This document shows positions 17,618-27,147 of a DNA stretch of 64,000 bases, piece by piece. The stretch lies in the NCBI RefSeq assembly GCF_000428725.1, contig NZ_AUAM01000008.1:124001-188000 (forward strand). Direction: 5' to 3'. The first letter of the stretch is position 1. Every line of letters begins with the position of its first letter. Made by a program: the position numbers and the translations under genes. Origin of the DNA: Psychromonas aquimarina ATCC BAA-1526 (GTDB taxonomy: Bacteria > Pseudomonadota > Gammaproteobacteria > Enterobacterales > Psychromonadaceae). The notes under the pieces are model-generated. The model had not been told where the DNA came from, did no database searches, and worked only from the letters and a program-made list of their open reading frames with translations.

Positions 17618-18206
17618 GTATACTATGCAAACATTTGAAGACTTCAAGTTATCATTACGCGTTGATCATTTCAGAAATTTTGGCAAAGTAAAAAGTTCTA
17701 TATTTTTTAAGTTGTTTAATAGGAAATATAAGTTCTTATTTTTATTGCGATTATGTCACTTTATTTACTACCGAAGAACAAAGCATGTAATTGTTAAAGT
17801 TATATATAGAGTGTTTCTTTTTTTCTATAATCGTGCCCAGGAACACTTTGGTGTTGAAATAGAGCCCTGGACTAAGATCGGAAAAGGGCTTTTTTTACCA
17901 CATCTAAATGGTATCGTTTTGAATCCGAATGTTGTTATCGGTGATAACTGCACCATATTACAGCAAGTTACTATTGGGAATAATGGATTTAAAGGTTTAA
18001 ATGATTTGGCGGTTATCGGAGATAACGTTCAAATTGGGGCCGGCGCAAAAATAATCGGGCCATGTACAATTGGCAGTAACATTACAATAGGTGCAAATGC
18101 CGTTGTAACTAAAGATATTTTAGATAATCAAGTTGTAGGAGGTATTCCTGCTTCTTTATTAAGTAATAAGGTATCTAAGATTCATAATCAGTATCTAGGT
18201 GAGTAA
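17604..18206 (+). CDS. Serine acetyltransferase-like hexapeptide acyltransferase
   Basis: A 200-residue protein. A basic, partly hydrophobic N-terminal region (to about residue 80) is followed by hexapeptide repeats with IGKGLFLPHLNGIVL, LQQVTIGN and IGAGAKIIGPCTIG, and the ending VVGGIPASLL. This is the CysE-like branch common in capsule loci (EpsC/WcaB type) that O-acetylates polysaccharide units. True cysteine-pathway CysE is less likely given the setting. The ATG at 17604 overlaps wecE; the ATG at 17625 is an alternative start. Confidence 0.7.
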   Translation: MKTYKYTMQTFEDFKLSLRVDHFRNFGKVKSSIFFKLFNRKYKFLFLLRLCHFIYYRRTKHVIVKVIYRVFLFFYNRAQEHFGVEIEPWTKIGKGLFLPHLNGIVLNPNVVIGDNCTILQQVTIGNNGFKGLNDLAVIGDNVQIGAGAKIIGPCTIGSNITIGANAVVTKDILDNQVVGGIPASLLSNKVSKIHNQYLGE

Positions 18207-18208
18207 GC

Positions 18209-19771
18209 ATGCTAAATAAATTAATGAGTAAAATTATAAAAAGGCTAGGTGACAAGAATAGATTAAAAAAAAGCCACTCTCATTTTATAAAAAATAACAA
18301 GTTATTTTGGCAGTCTCAAAAGACAAAAAGATGCCATAAGGATAGTAAAAAAATAGTATTAGTAGAAGTATCAGAAAAAAATCCATTTGAACTTGAATCT
18401 AATATGCGAGTCGCGAAAACGGTAGAGAAAATTAAAAATTTAAATATTATTGTCTTGTTATCGGCTTCCTCTAAATTCAATGAACCCTATTATAAGCTAG
18501 TTAAGTCTTATTTAATTAGTAAAGTTATTTTGTTTTCATTACCAAGTTTAAAAAAAGCTTTGTATTTTGCTGTTAGTTTTTTTGAAGCCATTGGATTATT
18601 CAGAAGTATAAAAAACCTTGCTGATATAGAGGGTATTAAATACAAGGATATAACTATTGGCGATTTGATATACGATGCTTATATTCGATTTTCTAATGAT
18701 AAATACAGTCCAGAAAAAGATTTTATGCTTTTTAAATATATTGTGTCTGCTATTTTTAAATATAAAGTTGTGTCTGCAGTTTTCGATGATAATTCGGTAG
18801 AATATTTAATTGTTGCTGATAAATGTTATTTAAACCATGGTGTTTTATATAGAGTGGCGGTACAAAGAGGAATAAAAACATTAATGCCGACAAAAGAGTT
18901 GAAATTTCTTCATAAGGATAATGTGACAACCCATTTTTATCATCCGGAAATTTCATTAAGTGACATGGCAGAAAGACTTCAGGGTGTTGATTTTGATAAA
19001 GAAGTAGAGTCTTACTTTAAAAAACGATTTTCAGGTAATATTAATGAAATAGATGTTTTAGCTTCATATAAAGATAAAAAAATATATTCTAAAAGTTCAA
19101 TTGAAAAAATATTATCGTTAGATAAACATAAACAGAATGTCGTGATAATGCCTCACGCATTCAGTGATTTTCCGCATATAGCGAATGGACTATACTGCGA
19201 TTACTATGTGTGGTTAGTTAATTTGTTGCAGATGGTTAAAGAGCTAGATAATGTAAATTGGGTTATAAAGCCTCATCCAACTTCATATATGTTTAATGAA
19301 TCAGGTGTTATCGAAAATTTGTTGGGTGAATTAAATATTAATAATGTAAAAATTGTTCCAAATGATATGAATACGGCTACGATTAAAGATTTTGCTGATG
19401 TTATTTTAACTGTAAGAGGCACGGCTGGATTGGAGTTTGCAACTTTTGGTATTCCTGTGGTAACCGCTGGAGATGGTTGTTATTCTGGATATGGTATAGA
19501 TATCAGCTCTGTATCTAAATCAGTTTATGAGAAAACAATTAAGAATTTAGATAAAGTAGTAAAATTAGATAAAGATACAATACATAAAGCCAAGATGGTC
19601 TTTTATTATTTATTCATAAAAAAGAATGCGAAATTGAATTATTTGATGGATGATTTCAGTAGTAACCATGCTAACTACGACAATATATTGCTTAATATAG
19701 TCAAAAACAATGAAGTAGAGACTATGTTTGAAAATGTTTTATATAAAGAGACTGTTAATGTTTTACAATAA
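18209..19771 (+). CDS. Putative GT-B glycosyltransferase, capsule-synthesis (KpsC/KpsS-like) fold
   Basis: A 520-residue protein of uncertain family. The C-terminal half carries PHAFSDFPH near residue 315, WVIKPHPTSY near 352, and RGTAGLEFATFGIPVVTAG near 405, a pattern seen in capsule polysaccharide synthesis / KpsC-KpsS-type transferases. The N-terminal half is basic and unassigned. Kps-type enzymes use CMP-Kdo, so this is a candidate for the CMP-nonulosonate transferase that the neuA product needs. That is inference only. It begins 3 bases after the acyltransferase. About 110 bases of AT-rich spacer follow before rmlB. Confidence 0.5.
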   Translation: MLNKLMSKIIKRLGDKNRLKKSHSHFIKNNKLFWQSQKTKRCHKDSKKIVLVEVSEKNPFELESNMRVAKTVEKIKNLNIIVLLSASSKFNEPYYKLVKSYLISKVILFSLPSLKKALYFAVSFFEAIGLFRSIKNLADIEGIKYKDITIGDLIYDAYIRFSNDKYSPEKDFMLFKYIVSAIFKYKVVSAVFDDNSVEYLIVADKCYLNHGVLYRVAVQRGIKTLMPTKELKFLHKDNVTTHFYHPEISLSDMAERLQGVDFDKEVESYFKKRFSGNINEIDVLASYKDKKIYSKSSIEKILSLDKHKQNVVIMPHAFSDFPHIANGLYCDYYVWLVNLLQMVKELDNVNWVIKPHPTSYMFNESGVIENLLGELNINNVKIVPNDMNTATIKDFADVILTVRGTAGLEFATFGIPVVTAGDGCYSGYGIDISSVSKSVYEKTIKNLDKVVKLDKDTIHKAKMVFYYLFIKKNAKLNYLMDDFSSNHANYDNILLNIVKNNEVETMFENVLYKETVNVLQ

Positions 19772-19882
19772 TTATTTTTTGTTATTACATTTGGCCTTTG
19801 TTGGTTTCTTTTCTGTAAATTTTTACCATTAAAAATAAAATAATTACAATTAATACTGTTTTTAACTTCTTTGGGAGTACCT

Positions 19883-20953
19883 ATGATCTTAATCACCGGC
19901 GGAGCTGGTTTTATTGGTAGTGCTGTTGTACGCCATATTATCGAAAATACAAATGATTCTGTAGTTAATGTAGACAAACTTACTTATGCAGGTAATGTTG
20001 AATCTGTTGCTACTGTGTCAAACAATGAGCGTTATTATTTTGTGCAGGCTGATATTTGTGATGCTAAGGCAATGACTGAGGTTTTTGAAAAATATAAACC
20101 TACATCGGTTATGCATTTGGCCGCTGAGTCGCATGTAGATCGATCTATTGATGGACCAACTGCGTTTATGCAAACTAATATTATGGGGACTTTTGTTTTA
20201 TTAGAGGCAGCTCGTAGTTACTGGAATAAACTTGAGGGAGCTGAAAAATCAATTTTTCGTTTTCACCATATTTCAACTGATGAAGTTTATGGCGATTTAG
20301 AAGGAACTGATGCTCTTTTCAGCGAAGAAACTTCGTATGACCCAAGTTCACCTTATTCTGCTTCTAAAGCATCGAGTGATCATTTAGTAAGAGCTTGGAA
20401 CCGTACTTATGGTTTGCCTACTATTATCACTAACTGCTCGAACAACTACGGCCCTTATCATTTCCCAGAGAAACTGATCCCGCATATTATTTTAAATGCA
20501 TTATCAGCGAAAGCATTGCCTATTTATGGTGATGGCAGTCAGATCCGTGACTGGTTATATGTTGAAGATCACGCTCGTGCTCTTTATAAAGTTGTGACTA
20601 AAGGTGAGGTAGGAGAAACTTACAACATTGGTGGGCATAACGAGAAGAAGAATATTGAAGTGGTAAAAACATTGTGTTCTTTATTGGATGAGTTAGTGCC
20701 AACTTCATCATTTGAAAAAACAGAGCATTTGAAATCTTATAGCGACTTAATCACCTTTGTTACAGATCGCCCCGGGCATGATGTTCGTTATGCAATTGAT
20801 GCTTCAAAAATTGAGCGTGATTTAGACTGGAAACCTCAAGAGAGTTTTGATACAGGTATTCGCAAAACAGTTGAATGGTATTTGAGTAATGAAAACTGGT
20901 GGAAGCGTGTATTAAGCGGTGAATATCAGCTTAAGCGTATTGGAGATAACTAA
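19883..20953 (+). CDS. rmlB: dTDP-glucose 4,6-dehydratase
   Basis: A 356-residue extended SDR. It has ITGGAGFIG at residues 4-12, the family motif STDEVYGDL, and the catalytic YSASK. It makes dTDP-4-keto-6-deoxyglucose, the shared precursor for rhamnose (RmlC/D), Fuc4NAc (WecE) and Fuc3NAc (the fdt module at 44 kb). A TTG at 19871 is in frame, but the ATG at 19883 has GGGAG six bases upstream. It overlaps rmlA by one base. No second rmlB is present in the window. Confidence 0.93.
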   Translation: MILITGGAGFIGSAVVRHIIENTNDSVVNVDKLTYAGNVESVATVSNNERYYFVQADICDAKAMTEVFEKYKPTSVMHLAAESHVDRSIDGPTAFMQTNIMGTFVLLEAARSYWNKLEGAEKSIFRFHHISTDEVYGDLEGTDALFSEETSYDPSSPYSASKASSDHLVRAWNRTYGLPTIITNCSNNYGPYHFPEKLIPHIILNALSAKALPIYGDGSQIRDWLYVEDHARALYKVVTKGEVGETYNIGGHNEKKNIEVVKTLCSLLDELVPTSSFEKTEHLKSYSDLITFVTDRPGHDVRYAIDASKIERDLDWKPQESFDTGIRKTVEWYLSNENWWKRVLSGEYQLKRIGDN

Positions 20954-21837
20954 TGGCGGTTAGCTATAAAGGTATTATTCTTGCGGGAGGCTCAGGAAGC
21001 CGTTTGCATCCAATCACATTAGGAACATCAAAGCAGCTACTTCCTATTTATGACAAGCCAATGATTTTCTACCCGTTATCAGTATTAATGTTAGCGGGTA
21101 TAAAAGACATACTGATTATTTCCACGCCGGAGGATCTTCCGAACTTTGAGCGTATGCTTGGTGATGGAAGCCAGTTTGGTATTGAAATTAGTTATAAAGA
21201 GCAGCCTTCACCAGACGGATTGGCTCAAGCCTTCATAATCGGCGAAGAGTTTATTGGGAATAGCAATGTCGCATTGGTGCTGGGGGACAATATTTTTTAC
21301 GGTCAGCATTTTTCAGACAAATTACTTGCTGCAGCCAAGGTTGAAAAAGGAGCTTCGGTTTTTGGTTATCATGTGACCGATCCTGAACGTTTTGGTGTAG
21401 TTGAGTTTGATGAAACTGGAAAAGCATTAAGCATTGAAGAAAAACCTGAACAGCCAAAATCAAATTATGCTGTGACCGGGTTGTATTTTTACGATAATGA
21501 CGTAGTTGAAATAGCCAAATCTATCAAACCATCACACCGTGGTGAATTAGAGATTACTGATGTTAATATTGCTTATCTGAATCGTGGCGACCTGAATGTT
21601 GAATTATTAGGTCGTGGGTTTGCTTGGCTTGATACAGGCACCCATGATTCGTTATTAGAAGCCAGTCATTTTGTACAAACTGTTGAGCATCGCCAAGGTT
21701 TCAAAGTAGCTTGTTTAGAGGAAATTGCTTACGTGCAGGGTTGGTTGAATAAAAATGAATTACTTGCTCAGGCAGAGAAGCTAAAGAAAACAGGTTACGG
21801 TCAGTACTTATTTAATATCGCAAGTGGGGCTGTTTAA
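20953..21837 (+). CDS. rmlA: Glucose-1-phosphate thymidylyltransferase
   Basis: A 294-residue nucleotidyltransferase. It has [20 protein letters not shown] from residue 11, LGDNIFYG and VEKP-type [10 protein letters not shown]. It forms dTDP-glucose from glucose-1-phosphate, feeding rmlB. This is the only intact rmlA here; a decayed paralogue lies at 43.6-44.2 kb. Start and stop are coupled by single-base overlaps with rmlB and rmlC. Confidence 0.93.
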   Translation: MAVSYKGIILAGGSGSRLHPITLGTSKQLLPIYDKPMIFYPLSVLMLAGIKDILIISTPEDLPNFERMLGDGSQFGIEISYKEQPSPDGLAQAFIIGEEFIGNSNVALVLGDNIFYGQHFSDKLLAAAKVEKGASVFGYHVTDPERFGVVEFDETGKALSIEEKPEQPKSNYAVTGLYFYDNDVVEIAKSIKPSHRGELEITDVNIAYLNRGDLNVELLGRGFAWLDTGTHDSLLEASHFVQTVEHRQGFKVACLEEIAYVQGWLNKNELLAQAEKLKKTGYGQYLFNIASGAV

Positions 21838-22385
21838 TGAAATTTATAAATACAAGTATTGAAGATGTCAAAATTATAGAGCCGAAAGTTTTTGGTGATG
21901 AACGAGGCTTTTTTATGGAAACATTTCGTGCGGAGCTATTTGCAGAGAAAACAGGTGCAAAACCTTTCGTTCAAGATAATCACAGTAAATCATCACAAGG
22001 AATTTTGCGTGGATTGCATTATCAGCAAGATCAAACTCAAGGTAAGCTAGTTCGAGTTATTTCTGGAAGTGTTTATGATGTCGCAGTGGATATGAGAAGA
22101 TCATCTTCGACTTTTGGTCGGTGGGTTGGTGTTGAGCTATCAAGCGACAATAAACGACAATTATGGATACCGGAAGGTTTTGCTCATGGTTTTTATGTTT
22201 TAAGTGAGTCGGCAGAGTTTGTATATAAATGCACTGATTATTATCATCCTGAATCTGATGTCTCTATGAAATGGGATGATTCAGAGGTTGGTATTGAATG
22301 GCCTTTAGTGGATGGTAAAGAGCCATTACTTTCAGGTAAAGATGCCAATGCGTTGTCATTTGTAGATTCTCCTAAGTTTAATTGA
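21837..22385 (+). CDS. rmlC: dTDP-4-dehydrorhamnose 3,5-epimerase
   Basis: A 182-residue cupin-fold epimerase with GDERGFFMETFR, VQDNHSKSSQGILRGLHYQ (catalytic His in RGLHYQ) and GFAHGFYVLSE. It performs the third step of dTDP-L-rhamnose synthesis and is coupled to rmlA by TAATG. After it, 71 bases with a small hairpin precede rmlD. Confidence 0.93.
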   Translation: MKFINTSIEDVKIIEPKVFGDERGFFMETFRAELFAEKTGAKPFVQDNHSKSSQGILRGLHYQQDQTQGKLVRVISGSVYDVAVDMRRSSSTFGRWVGVELSSDNKRQLWIPEGFAHGFYVLSESAEFVYKCTDYYHPESDVSMKWDDSEVGIEWPLVDGKEPLLSGKDANALSFVDSPKFN

Positions 22386-22391
22386 TGCTTG

Positions 22392-22415
22392 TGAGTGATT
22401 CGTTTTCATCACTCA
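22392..22415 (+). other. Small hairpin between rmlC and rmlD
   Basis: Inverted repeat TGAGTGAT / ATCACTCA with an 8-nt loop, just after the rmlC stop. No T-run follows, so it is more likely a processing or partial attenuation hairpin than a full terminator. Confidence 0.4.
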
Positions 22416-22456
22416 TTACGCGACTTCATCCCTCTTAACTCCTTTAAGGAATAATA

Positions 22457-23320
22457 ATGAAAGTTTTAATTACCGGCAAAGGCGGTCAACTTGCTTGGGA
22501 GCTTGAGCAGTTAGCGCCCAAAGAGTTTGATGTTATAAGCGTCGGTGTTGATGAGCTTGATATTGCTGATGAAAGCTTGGTTGCAGACTTTATCATCAAA
22601 AGCAGACCTGATTTAGTGATTAATGCAGCTGCTTATACTGCTGTTGATCAAGCAGAACAAGACGCTGATACCGCTTATGCTGTTAATGAGCTTGGTGTGA
22701 AATATTTAGCGGAGGCATGTAAAAAAATTGGTGCTCGTGTATTGCATATCTCAACAGACTTTGTTTTTGATGGAGCGGCTGCAACACCTTATCAAACAGA
22801 TGCTCAACCTAACCCTTTAAATGTTTATGGCGCCTCTAAATTGGCTGGTGAGATTGTGCTTAACCAAATATTACCAGAATCCAGTGTTATTGTTCGTACA
22901 GCTTGGGTGTACTCTGCTAACGGTAATAATTTTGTAAAAAGCATGTTGCGGCTAATGCAAGAAAAGCCTCAATTAGGGATCATATATGATCAGATTGGCA
23001 CACCAACCTGGGCTAAAGGCTTAGCCCAGTGGTTATGGATAATTGCTCACAAAGCAGAGGTTATAGGTACTTATCATTGGACCGATGCTGGCGTTGCATC
23101 TTGGTATGATTTTGCTATTGCCATTCAAGAATTAGCAATAGCCAAGGGGTTAATAACAGCTGATATTCCTGTTAAACCTATTCCAACAAATGCATACCCA
23201 ACACCTGCTCAAAGACCCGCATTTTCTATAATAGATAAATCAAGTGCAATAGAGGTTTCCGGTTTAAATACGAAGCATTGGCGTAAACAGCTTTCTGCAA
23301 TGTTGGATGAGTTAGTTTAG
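22457..23320 (+). CDS. rmlD: dTDP-4-dehydrorhamnose reductase
   Basis: A 287-residue SDR with the ITGKGGQLAWEL N-terminal nucleotide motif, STDFVFDG, YGASKLAGE (YxxxK) and RTAWVY. It completes dTDP-L-rhamnose. AAGGAATAATA provides the ribosome-binding site. With rmlB, A and C it forms the complete pathway in the order B-A-C-D. Confidence 0.92.
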   Translation: MKVLITGKGGQLAWELEQLAPKEFDVISVGVDELDIADESLVADFIIKSRPDLVINAAAYTAVDQAEQDADTAYAVNELGVKYLAEACKKIGARVLHISTDFVFDGAAATPYQTDAQPNPLNVYGASKLAGEIVLNQILPESSVIVRTAWVYSANGNNFVKSMLRLMQEKPQLGIIYDQIGTPTWAKGLAQWLWIIAHKAEVIGTYHWTDAGVASWYDFAIAIQELAIAKGLITADIPVKPIPTNAYPTPAQRPAFSIIDKSSAIEVSGLNTKHWRKQLSAMLDELV

Positions 23321-23382
23321 CTATTACTTATGCATTTTTTATTGCTGTTATAAAAAGGTAGTTAATTTTAAGAGAGTTGATT

Positions 23383-24510
23383 TTGCGTTTTTTTCCATTC
23401 ATTTGTTTTTTGTTATTTGCTTCTTTCTCTTTTGTATTGCCAGTTATGTTTTTTAATAAACTGTTATTGCTAGTTATGATGGTTTTGTTACTTTTTGGCA
23501 TGGTTTATAATCAGTGTGACTTTAAGGTGAAAACCTTCTCACCATTTGTTATATTTTTTGTGTTTTTATATTCGTTTGTTGTTTCATTTGGTTTTGAAGT
23601 AACTGAAGGATTAAGGAATCAGCTTTTTTTATCTACAGCTATGTTGTTTTTGATATATTTCATTAATCTTTTCAGGATCGATATGAATAAGATAGCTTTA
23701 TTATCTGGAATTGTGCTGTGTATCGGGACGATACTTCTTATGCTTTCAATTTTATACGAGCTAAATATGGTTTCTGCCTTATTTAAAAGTTATGGTGGAG
23801 GGAGTCAGGGGGTACGGGATGTGGGGAATGGTGCACAAGATTTCTTTCGTCTAGGAGGAGTGACATTCTTATTTGTTAGCATTTCTATCGTGTTAAAAAA
23901 AATGTTCAAAAAAATTAATTTAGTTGATTTTATATTATTATTATTATTTTTATTTGTCATTATACTTAGTTCGGCGAGATCTTTGCTGGTAGGTGTTTTT
24001 CTTGCCCTTGTATTTTTAACTTTAAAAAAAGTTAAACCAATAACCTTATTTTTTCTTGTTGGAATTTGTTTATTGTGTTTTTTATTTATAGCGTTTTTTA
24101 GTGATTTTTCAATAGCTATGTTCTCTTTATCTGACGAAGGTACGTCACATAAAATAAAACATGCAATATCTTTTATTGATTGGGTAAATAACTACAACAT
24201 ATTTTTTGGAGAGGGGTTAGCTAGTTTATATTTTTCAAGTGCCTCTAATGAATTTACTTCGCAAACAGAAATAACAATATTAGATAATATAAGATATTTT
24301 GGAATTGTTTTAACTATTGTTTTTTATTTCGCAATACTTTTTCCATCTTTTTCTATTGCCCCTTGGAAAGTTGATAATGGGTTTCCACTTGTTGTTATGC
24401 TTATTTATATTTTAATGTCAATAACTAATCCAATGTTGGTGAATTCTGTAGGGTTTATTGTGGTTTTATGGTATTGGTCTGAAATTTTACATCATGAGGA
24501 TAAAAAATAA
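23383..24510 (+). CDS. wzy: Putative O-antigen polymerase Wzy
   Basis: A roughly 375-residue, very hydrophobic protein with about 10 predicted helices and a larger hydrophilic loop near residues 245-305, the general plan of Wzy. Motifs near residue 195 (SSARSLLVGVFLA) recall the Wzy_C/O-antigen ligase family. It would polymerise O units on the periplasmic face, with Wzz setting length. No ATG is present at the start. TTG 23383 lies six bases after AGAGAG and is preferred; TTG 23377 is the alternative. Wzy rather than WaaL is inferred from the presence of wzx and wzz. Confidence 0.75.
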   Translation: MRFFPFICFLLFASFSFVLPVMFFNKLLLLVMMVLLLFGMVYNQCDFKVKTFSPFVIFFVFLYSFVVSFGFEVTEGLRNQLFLSTAMLFLIYFINLFRIDMNKIALLSGIVLCIGTILLMLSILYELNMVSALFKSYGGGSQGVRDVGNGAQDFFRLGGVTFLFVSISIVLKKMFKKINLVDFILLLLFLFVIILSSARSLLVGVFLALVFLTLKKVKPITLFFLVGICLLCFLFIAFFSDFSIAMFSLSDEGTSHKIKHAISFIDWVNNYNIFFGEGLASLYFSSASNEFTSQTEITILDNIRYFGIVLTIVFYFAILFPSFSIAPWKVDNGFPLVVMLIYILMSITNPMLVNSVGFIVVLWYWSEILHHEDKK

Positions 24511-24511
24511 T

Positions 24512-25381
24512 ATGAGGGTAATTGCAGTAATTATTACATTTCATCCAGAACTTACAGCTTTACAAAAAATGATTTGCTCTTTAAAAAAGCAGCACATTAA
24601 TGCAGTTGTTGTTGATAACTCTCCAAACCAAGTTTTATTAGATTTACCAATACCTAAAGATAATATTATTTATAACTCTCAAAATTTAGGTATTGCAAAA
24701 GCACAGAATTTAGGTATAGAAAATGCTTTAAATCAAGGTGCAGATTTTATTTGTTTTTTTGATCAAGATAGCAAAATACCTGAAAATTTTTATTCTGATA
24801 TGATTTATGGAAAAGATCCTCAGGTTAATTCAGTATTTTGTCCTGTAGTTATAGATGAAAAAACAGGACAAGAGTTACCTAACTTCAAATTATCAAAATT
24901 CGGGCTAGGCCAAAAGAGTTACAGCAGAGGTTTGGAAAGTAATTTAAGTGTAGATTTAGCTATTTCTTCTGGAAGTGTTGCAACTGCAAATGTATTTAAA
25001 ATAGCAGGGCTAATGGATGACAAACTTTTTATTGACCTTGTAGATTTTGAATGGTGTTTTAGGTGTATTAAATATAGTATTCCAATTATTTGTATTCCAA
25101 CTGTCGAATTGTTGCATAGCATAGGTGACGGGAAAAGTAAGGTGCCACTTGGTGGATCAATACATTCACCTTTTCGAACTTATTACAAAAATAGAAATCC
25201 CTTTTATTTATTAAGTAAATCACATATCCCATTTTTGTATTCTTTCAAACTTATTTTGAGTAGTAATATTCAATTGTTCCTTTCTGTTGTGTTTGGAAAG
25301 AACAAATGGCAACACTTTATATCAGGTTGCAAAGGAATTCATGACGGGCTTACTTTTTTAATAAAAAAGCAAAAGGGATAA
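24512..25381 (+). CDS. GT2 family glycosyltransferase (rhamnosyltransferase-like)
   Basis: A 289-residue GT-A enzyme. It starts RVIAVIITFHPE with VVDNSPNQ, ICFFDQDSK (the DxD-like metal motif) and FIDLVDFEWCFR, the pattern of rfbF-like rhamnosyltransferases. dTDP-rhamnose is made by the genes just upstream, which fits. The ATG at 24512 follows GAGGA by 11 bases and comes one base after the wzy stop. In-frame ATGs further upstream lie inside wzy and lack a ribosome-binding site. Confidence 0.78.
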   Translation: MRVIAVIITFHPELTALQKMICSLKKQHINAVVVDNSPNQVLLDLPIPKDNIIYNSQNLGIAKAQNLGIENALNQGADFICFFDQDSKIPENFYSDMIYGKDPQVNSVFCPVVIDEKTGQELPNFKLSKFGLGQKSYSRGLESNLSVDLAISSGSVATANVFKIAGLMDDKLFIDLVDFEWCFRCIKYSIPIICIPTVELLHSIGDGKSKVPLGGSIHSPFRTYYKNRNPFYLLSKSHIPFLYSFKLILSSNIQLFLSVVFGKNKWQHFISGCKGIHDGLTFLIKKQKG

Positions 25382-25382
25382 C

Positions 25383-26126
25383 ATGAAAATTTCTGTATGT
25401 TTAACAACTTACAATGGTGAAAAGTATATATATCAGCAATTACAAAGCATATTGCATCAATTAGGTAAAGAAGATGAGGTGGTTATCTGTGATGATTTAT
25501 CATCTGACAATACTATAAATATCATTGAGTGTTTGAATGATGATCGTATTAAACTTTATGTAAATGACTACAATTTAGGGCATGTGAGAAATTTCGAGAA
25601 AGCAATTCAGCTTTCTAAGAATGATATAATAGTGCTTTCTGATCAGGATGATATTTGGTTTGAAAATAAATTAAAAGTTATTAAAGCTAAATTTAGCTCA
25701 AATTCTTCACTAGTACTTTACCATCATGGAATAACCACAGTAACCGAAGATGGGAATATAATAGATAATAACTACAATAACGTTGATATGTCGTTTAATA
25801 CTTTTTCCTTATTCCGTAAGCTATTCAATATGCTGGTAAAGCAGCATTATTTCGGATGTTGCATGAGTTTTAAGTCAACTCTTAAAAACACAATGCTTCC
25901 ATTTCCTAAGGTTACGTATGCGCATGATCACTGGATTTCAATTGTCGCTACAATGAATTCTGAAATTGAATGTGATAATCAAAGTTTAATATATTATAGA
26001 CAACATTCGGCTAATCTCACTCCTAAAAAAAATCTAGGAATAATGAAAAAAATTCAATTCAGATTGAAAGCATTGATAATGACGTTCGTGTCATTTAAAA
26101 GGAAGCTTATTTATGTTCAAAAATAA
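25383..26126 (+). CDS. GT2 family glycosyltransferase
   Basis: A 247-residue GT-A fold transferase: ISVCLTTYNGEKYI at the N-terminus, DEVVICDDLSSDNT, and the LSDQDDIW metal motif near residue 94. Donor and acceptor are unknown. Resemblance to WbbD/rhamnosyl-type GT2 enzymes is generic. It is one base downstream of the previous transferase and overlaps fnlA by 14 bases. Confidence 0.78.
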   Translation: MKISVCLTTYNGEKYIYQQLQSILHQLGKEDEVVICDDLSSDNTINIIECLNDDRIKLYVNDYNLGHVRNFEKAIQLSKNDIIVLSDQDDIWFENKLKVIKAKFSSNSSLVLYHHGITTVTEDGNIIDNNYNNVDMSFNTFSLFRKLFNMLVKQHYFGCCMSFKSTLKNTMLPFPKVTYAHDHWISIVATMNSEIECDNQSLIYYRQHSANLTPKKNLGIMKKIQFRLKALIMTFVSFKRKLIYVQK

Positions 26127-27147
26127 AATTTTATTAATCACAGGTGGTACAGGTTCATTTGGTAATGCCGTCTTAAATCGTTTTTTGGAAACGGAAATTA
26201 AAGAAATTCGTATTTTTTCTCGTGATGAGAAAAAACAAGATGATATGCGAAAAAAATTTAATTCAGATAAATTGAAGTTTTATATCGGTGATGTGCGTGA
26301 TTATCAAAGTATTTCAAATGCAATGCGGGGTGTCGATTTTGTCTTCCATGCGGCTGCCCTTAAGCAAGTTCCATCTTGTGAGTTTTACCCGCTAGAAGCC
26401 GTTAAAACAAATGTGCTCGGTACTGAAAATGTATTAGAAGCTGCAATTAATTATGGTGTTAAAAATGTAGTTTGCTTAAGTACAGATAAAGCGGTTTACC
26501 CTATTAACGCAATGGGTATATCAAAAGCTATGATGGAAAAAGTAATTGTTGCTAAATCACGGAATGTTCCAGAAAATATGACTATTTGTACTACTCGTTA
26601 CGGTAATGTAATGGCATCTCGTGGTAGTGTTATTCCTTTATTTGTTCGTCAAATAATAGAAGGTTCTCCTATTACAGTAACAGATCCTAGTATGACTCGT
26701 TTTATGATGACTTTAGATGATGCTGTTGATTTAGTTTTGCATGCATTTAAACATGGTAGCAATGGCGATATTTTTGTTCAAAAAGCACCTGGTGCAACCA
26801 TTGATGTGTTAACAAAAGCAATTTTTAGTTTAATGGATAAGCCTAATCATCAAGTAAATGTAATTGGCACACGTCACGGTGAAAAGTTATTTGAAGCATT
26901 ATGTAGTCGCGAAGAAATGTTTGTAGCACAAGATCAAGGTGATTATTACCGAGTTCCTGCTGATAATAGAGATTTGAATTATTCTCAATATATGGAAGAG
27001 GGTGATAAAGATCTTTCTAAAGTAGAGGATTATAATTCTCACAATACTCAGCGTTTAGATGTTGATGGAATGAAGGATTTATTAAGAAAACTTGATTTTA
27101 TGCGAGACATTGAATCTGGAAATTTAATTGTTCCAGAAGGTGTATAA
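26113..27147 (+). CDS. fnlA: UDP-GlcNAc 4,6-dehydratase / 5-epimerase (FnlA/WbjB/CapE)
   Basis: A 344-residue FlaA1-type SDR. It has ITGGTGSFG at residues 9-17, HAAALKQVPSCE, LSTDKAVYPINAMG with MxxxK in place of YxxxK, and TRYGNVMASRGSVIPLF. It catalyses the first step to UDP-N-acetyl-L-fucosamine (or L-quinovosamine). Followed without a gap by fnlB and fnlC, the standard three-gene set. Confidence 0.9.
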   Translation: MFKNKILLITGGTGSFGNAVLNRFLETEIKEIRIFSRDEKKQDDMRKKFNSDKLKFYIGDVRDYQSISNAMRGVDFVFHAAALKQVPSCEFYPLEAVKTNVLGTENVLEAAINYGVKNVVCLSTDKAVYPINAMGISKAMMEKVIVAKSRNVPENMTICTTRYGNVMASRGSVIPLFVRQIIEGSPITVTDPSMTRFMMTLDDAVDLVLHAFKHGSNGDIFVQKAPGATIDVLTKAIFSLMDKPNHQVNVIGTRHGEKLFEALCSREEMFVAQDQGDYYRVPADNRDLNYSQYMEEGDKDLSKVEDYNSHNTQRLDVDGMKDLLRKLDFMRDIESGNLIVPEGV

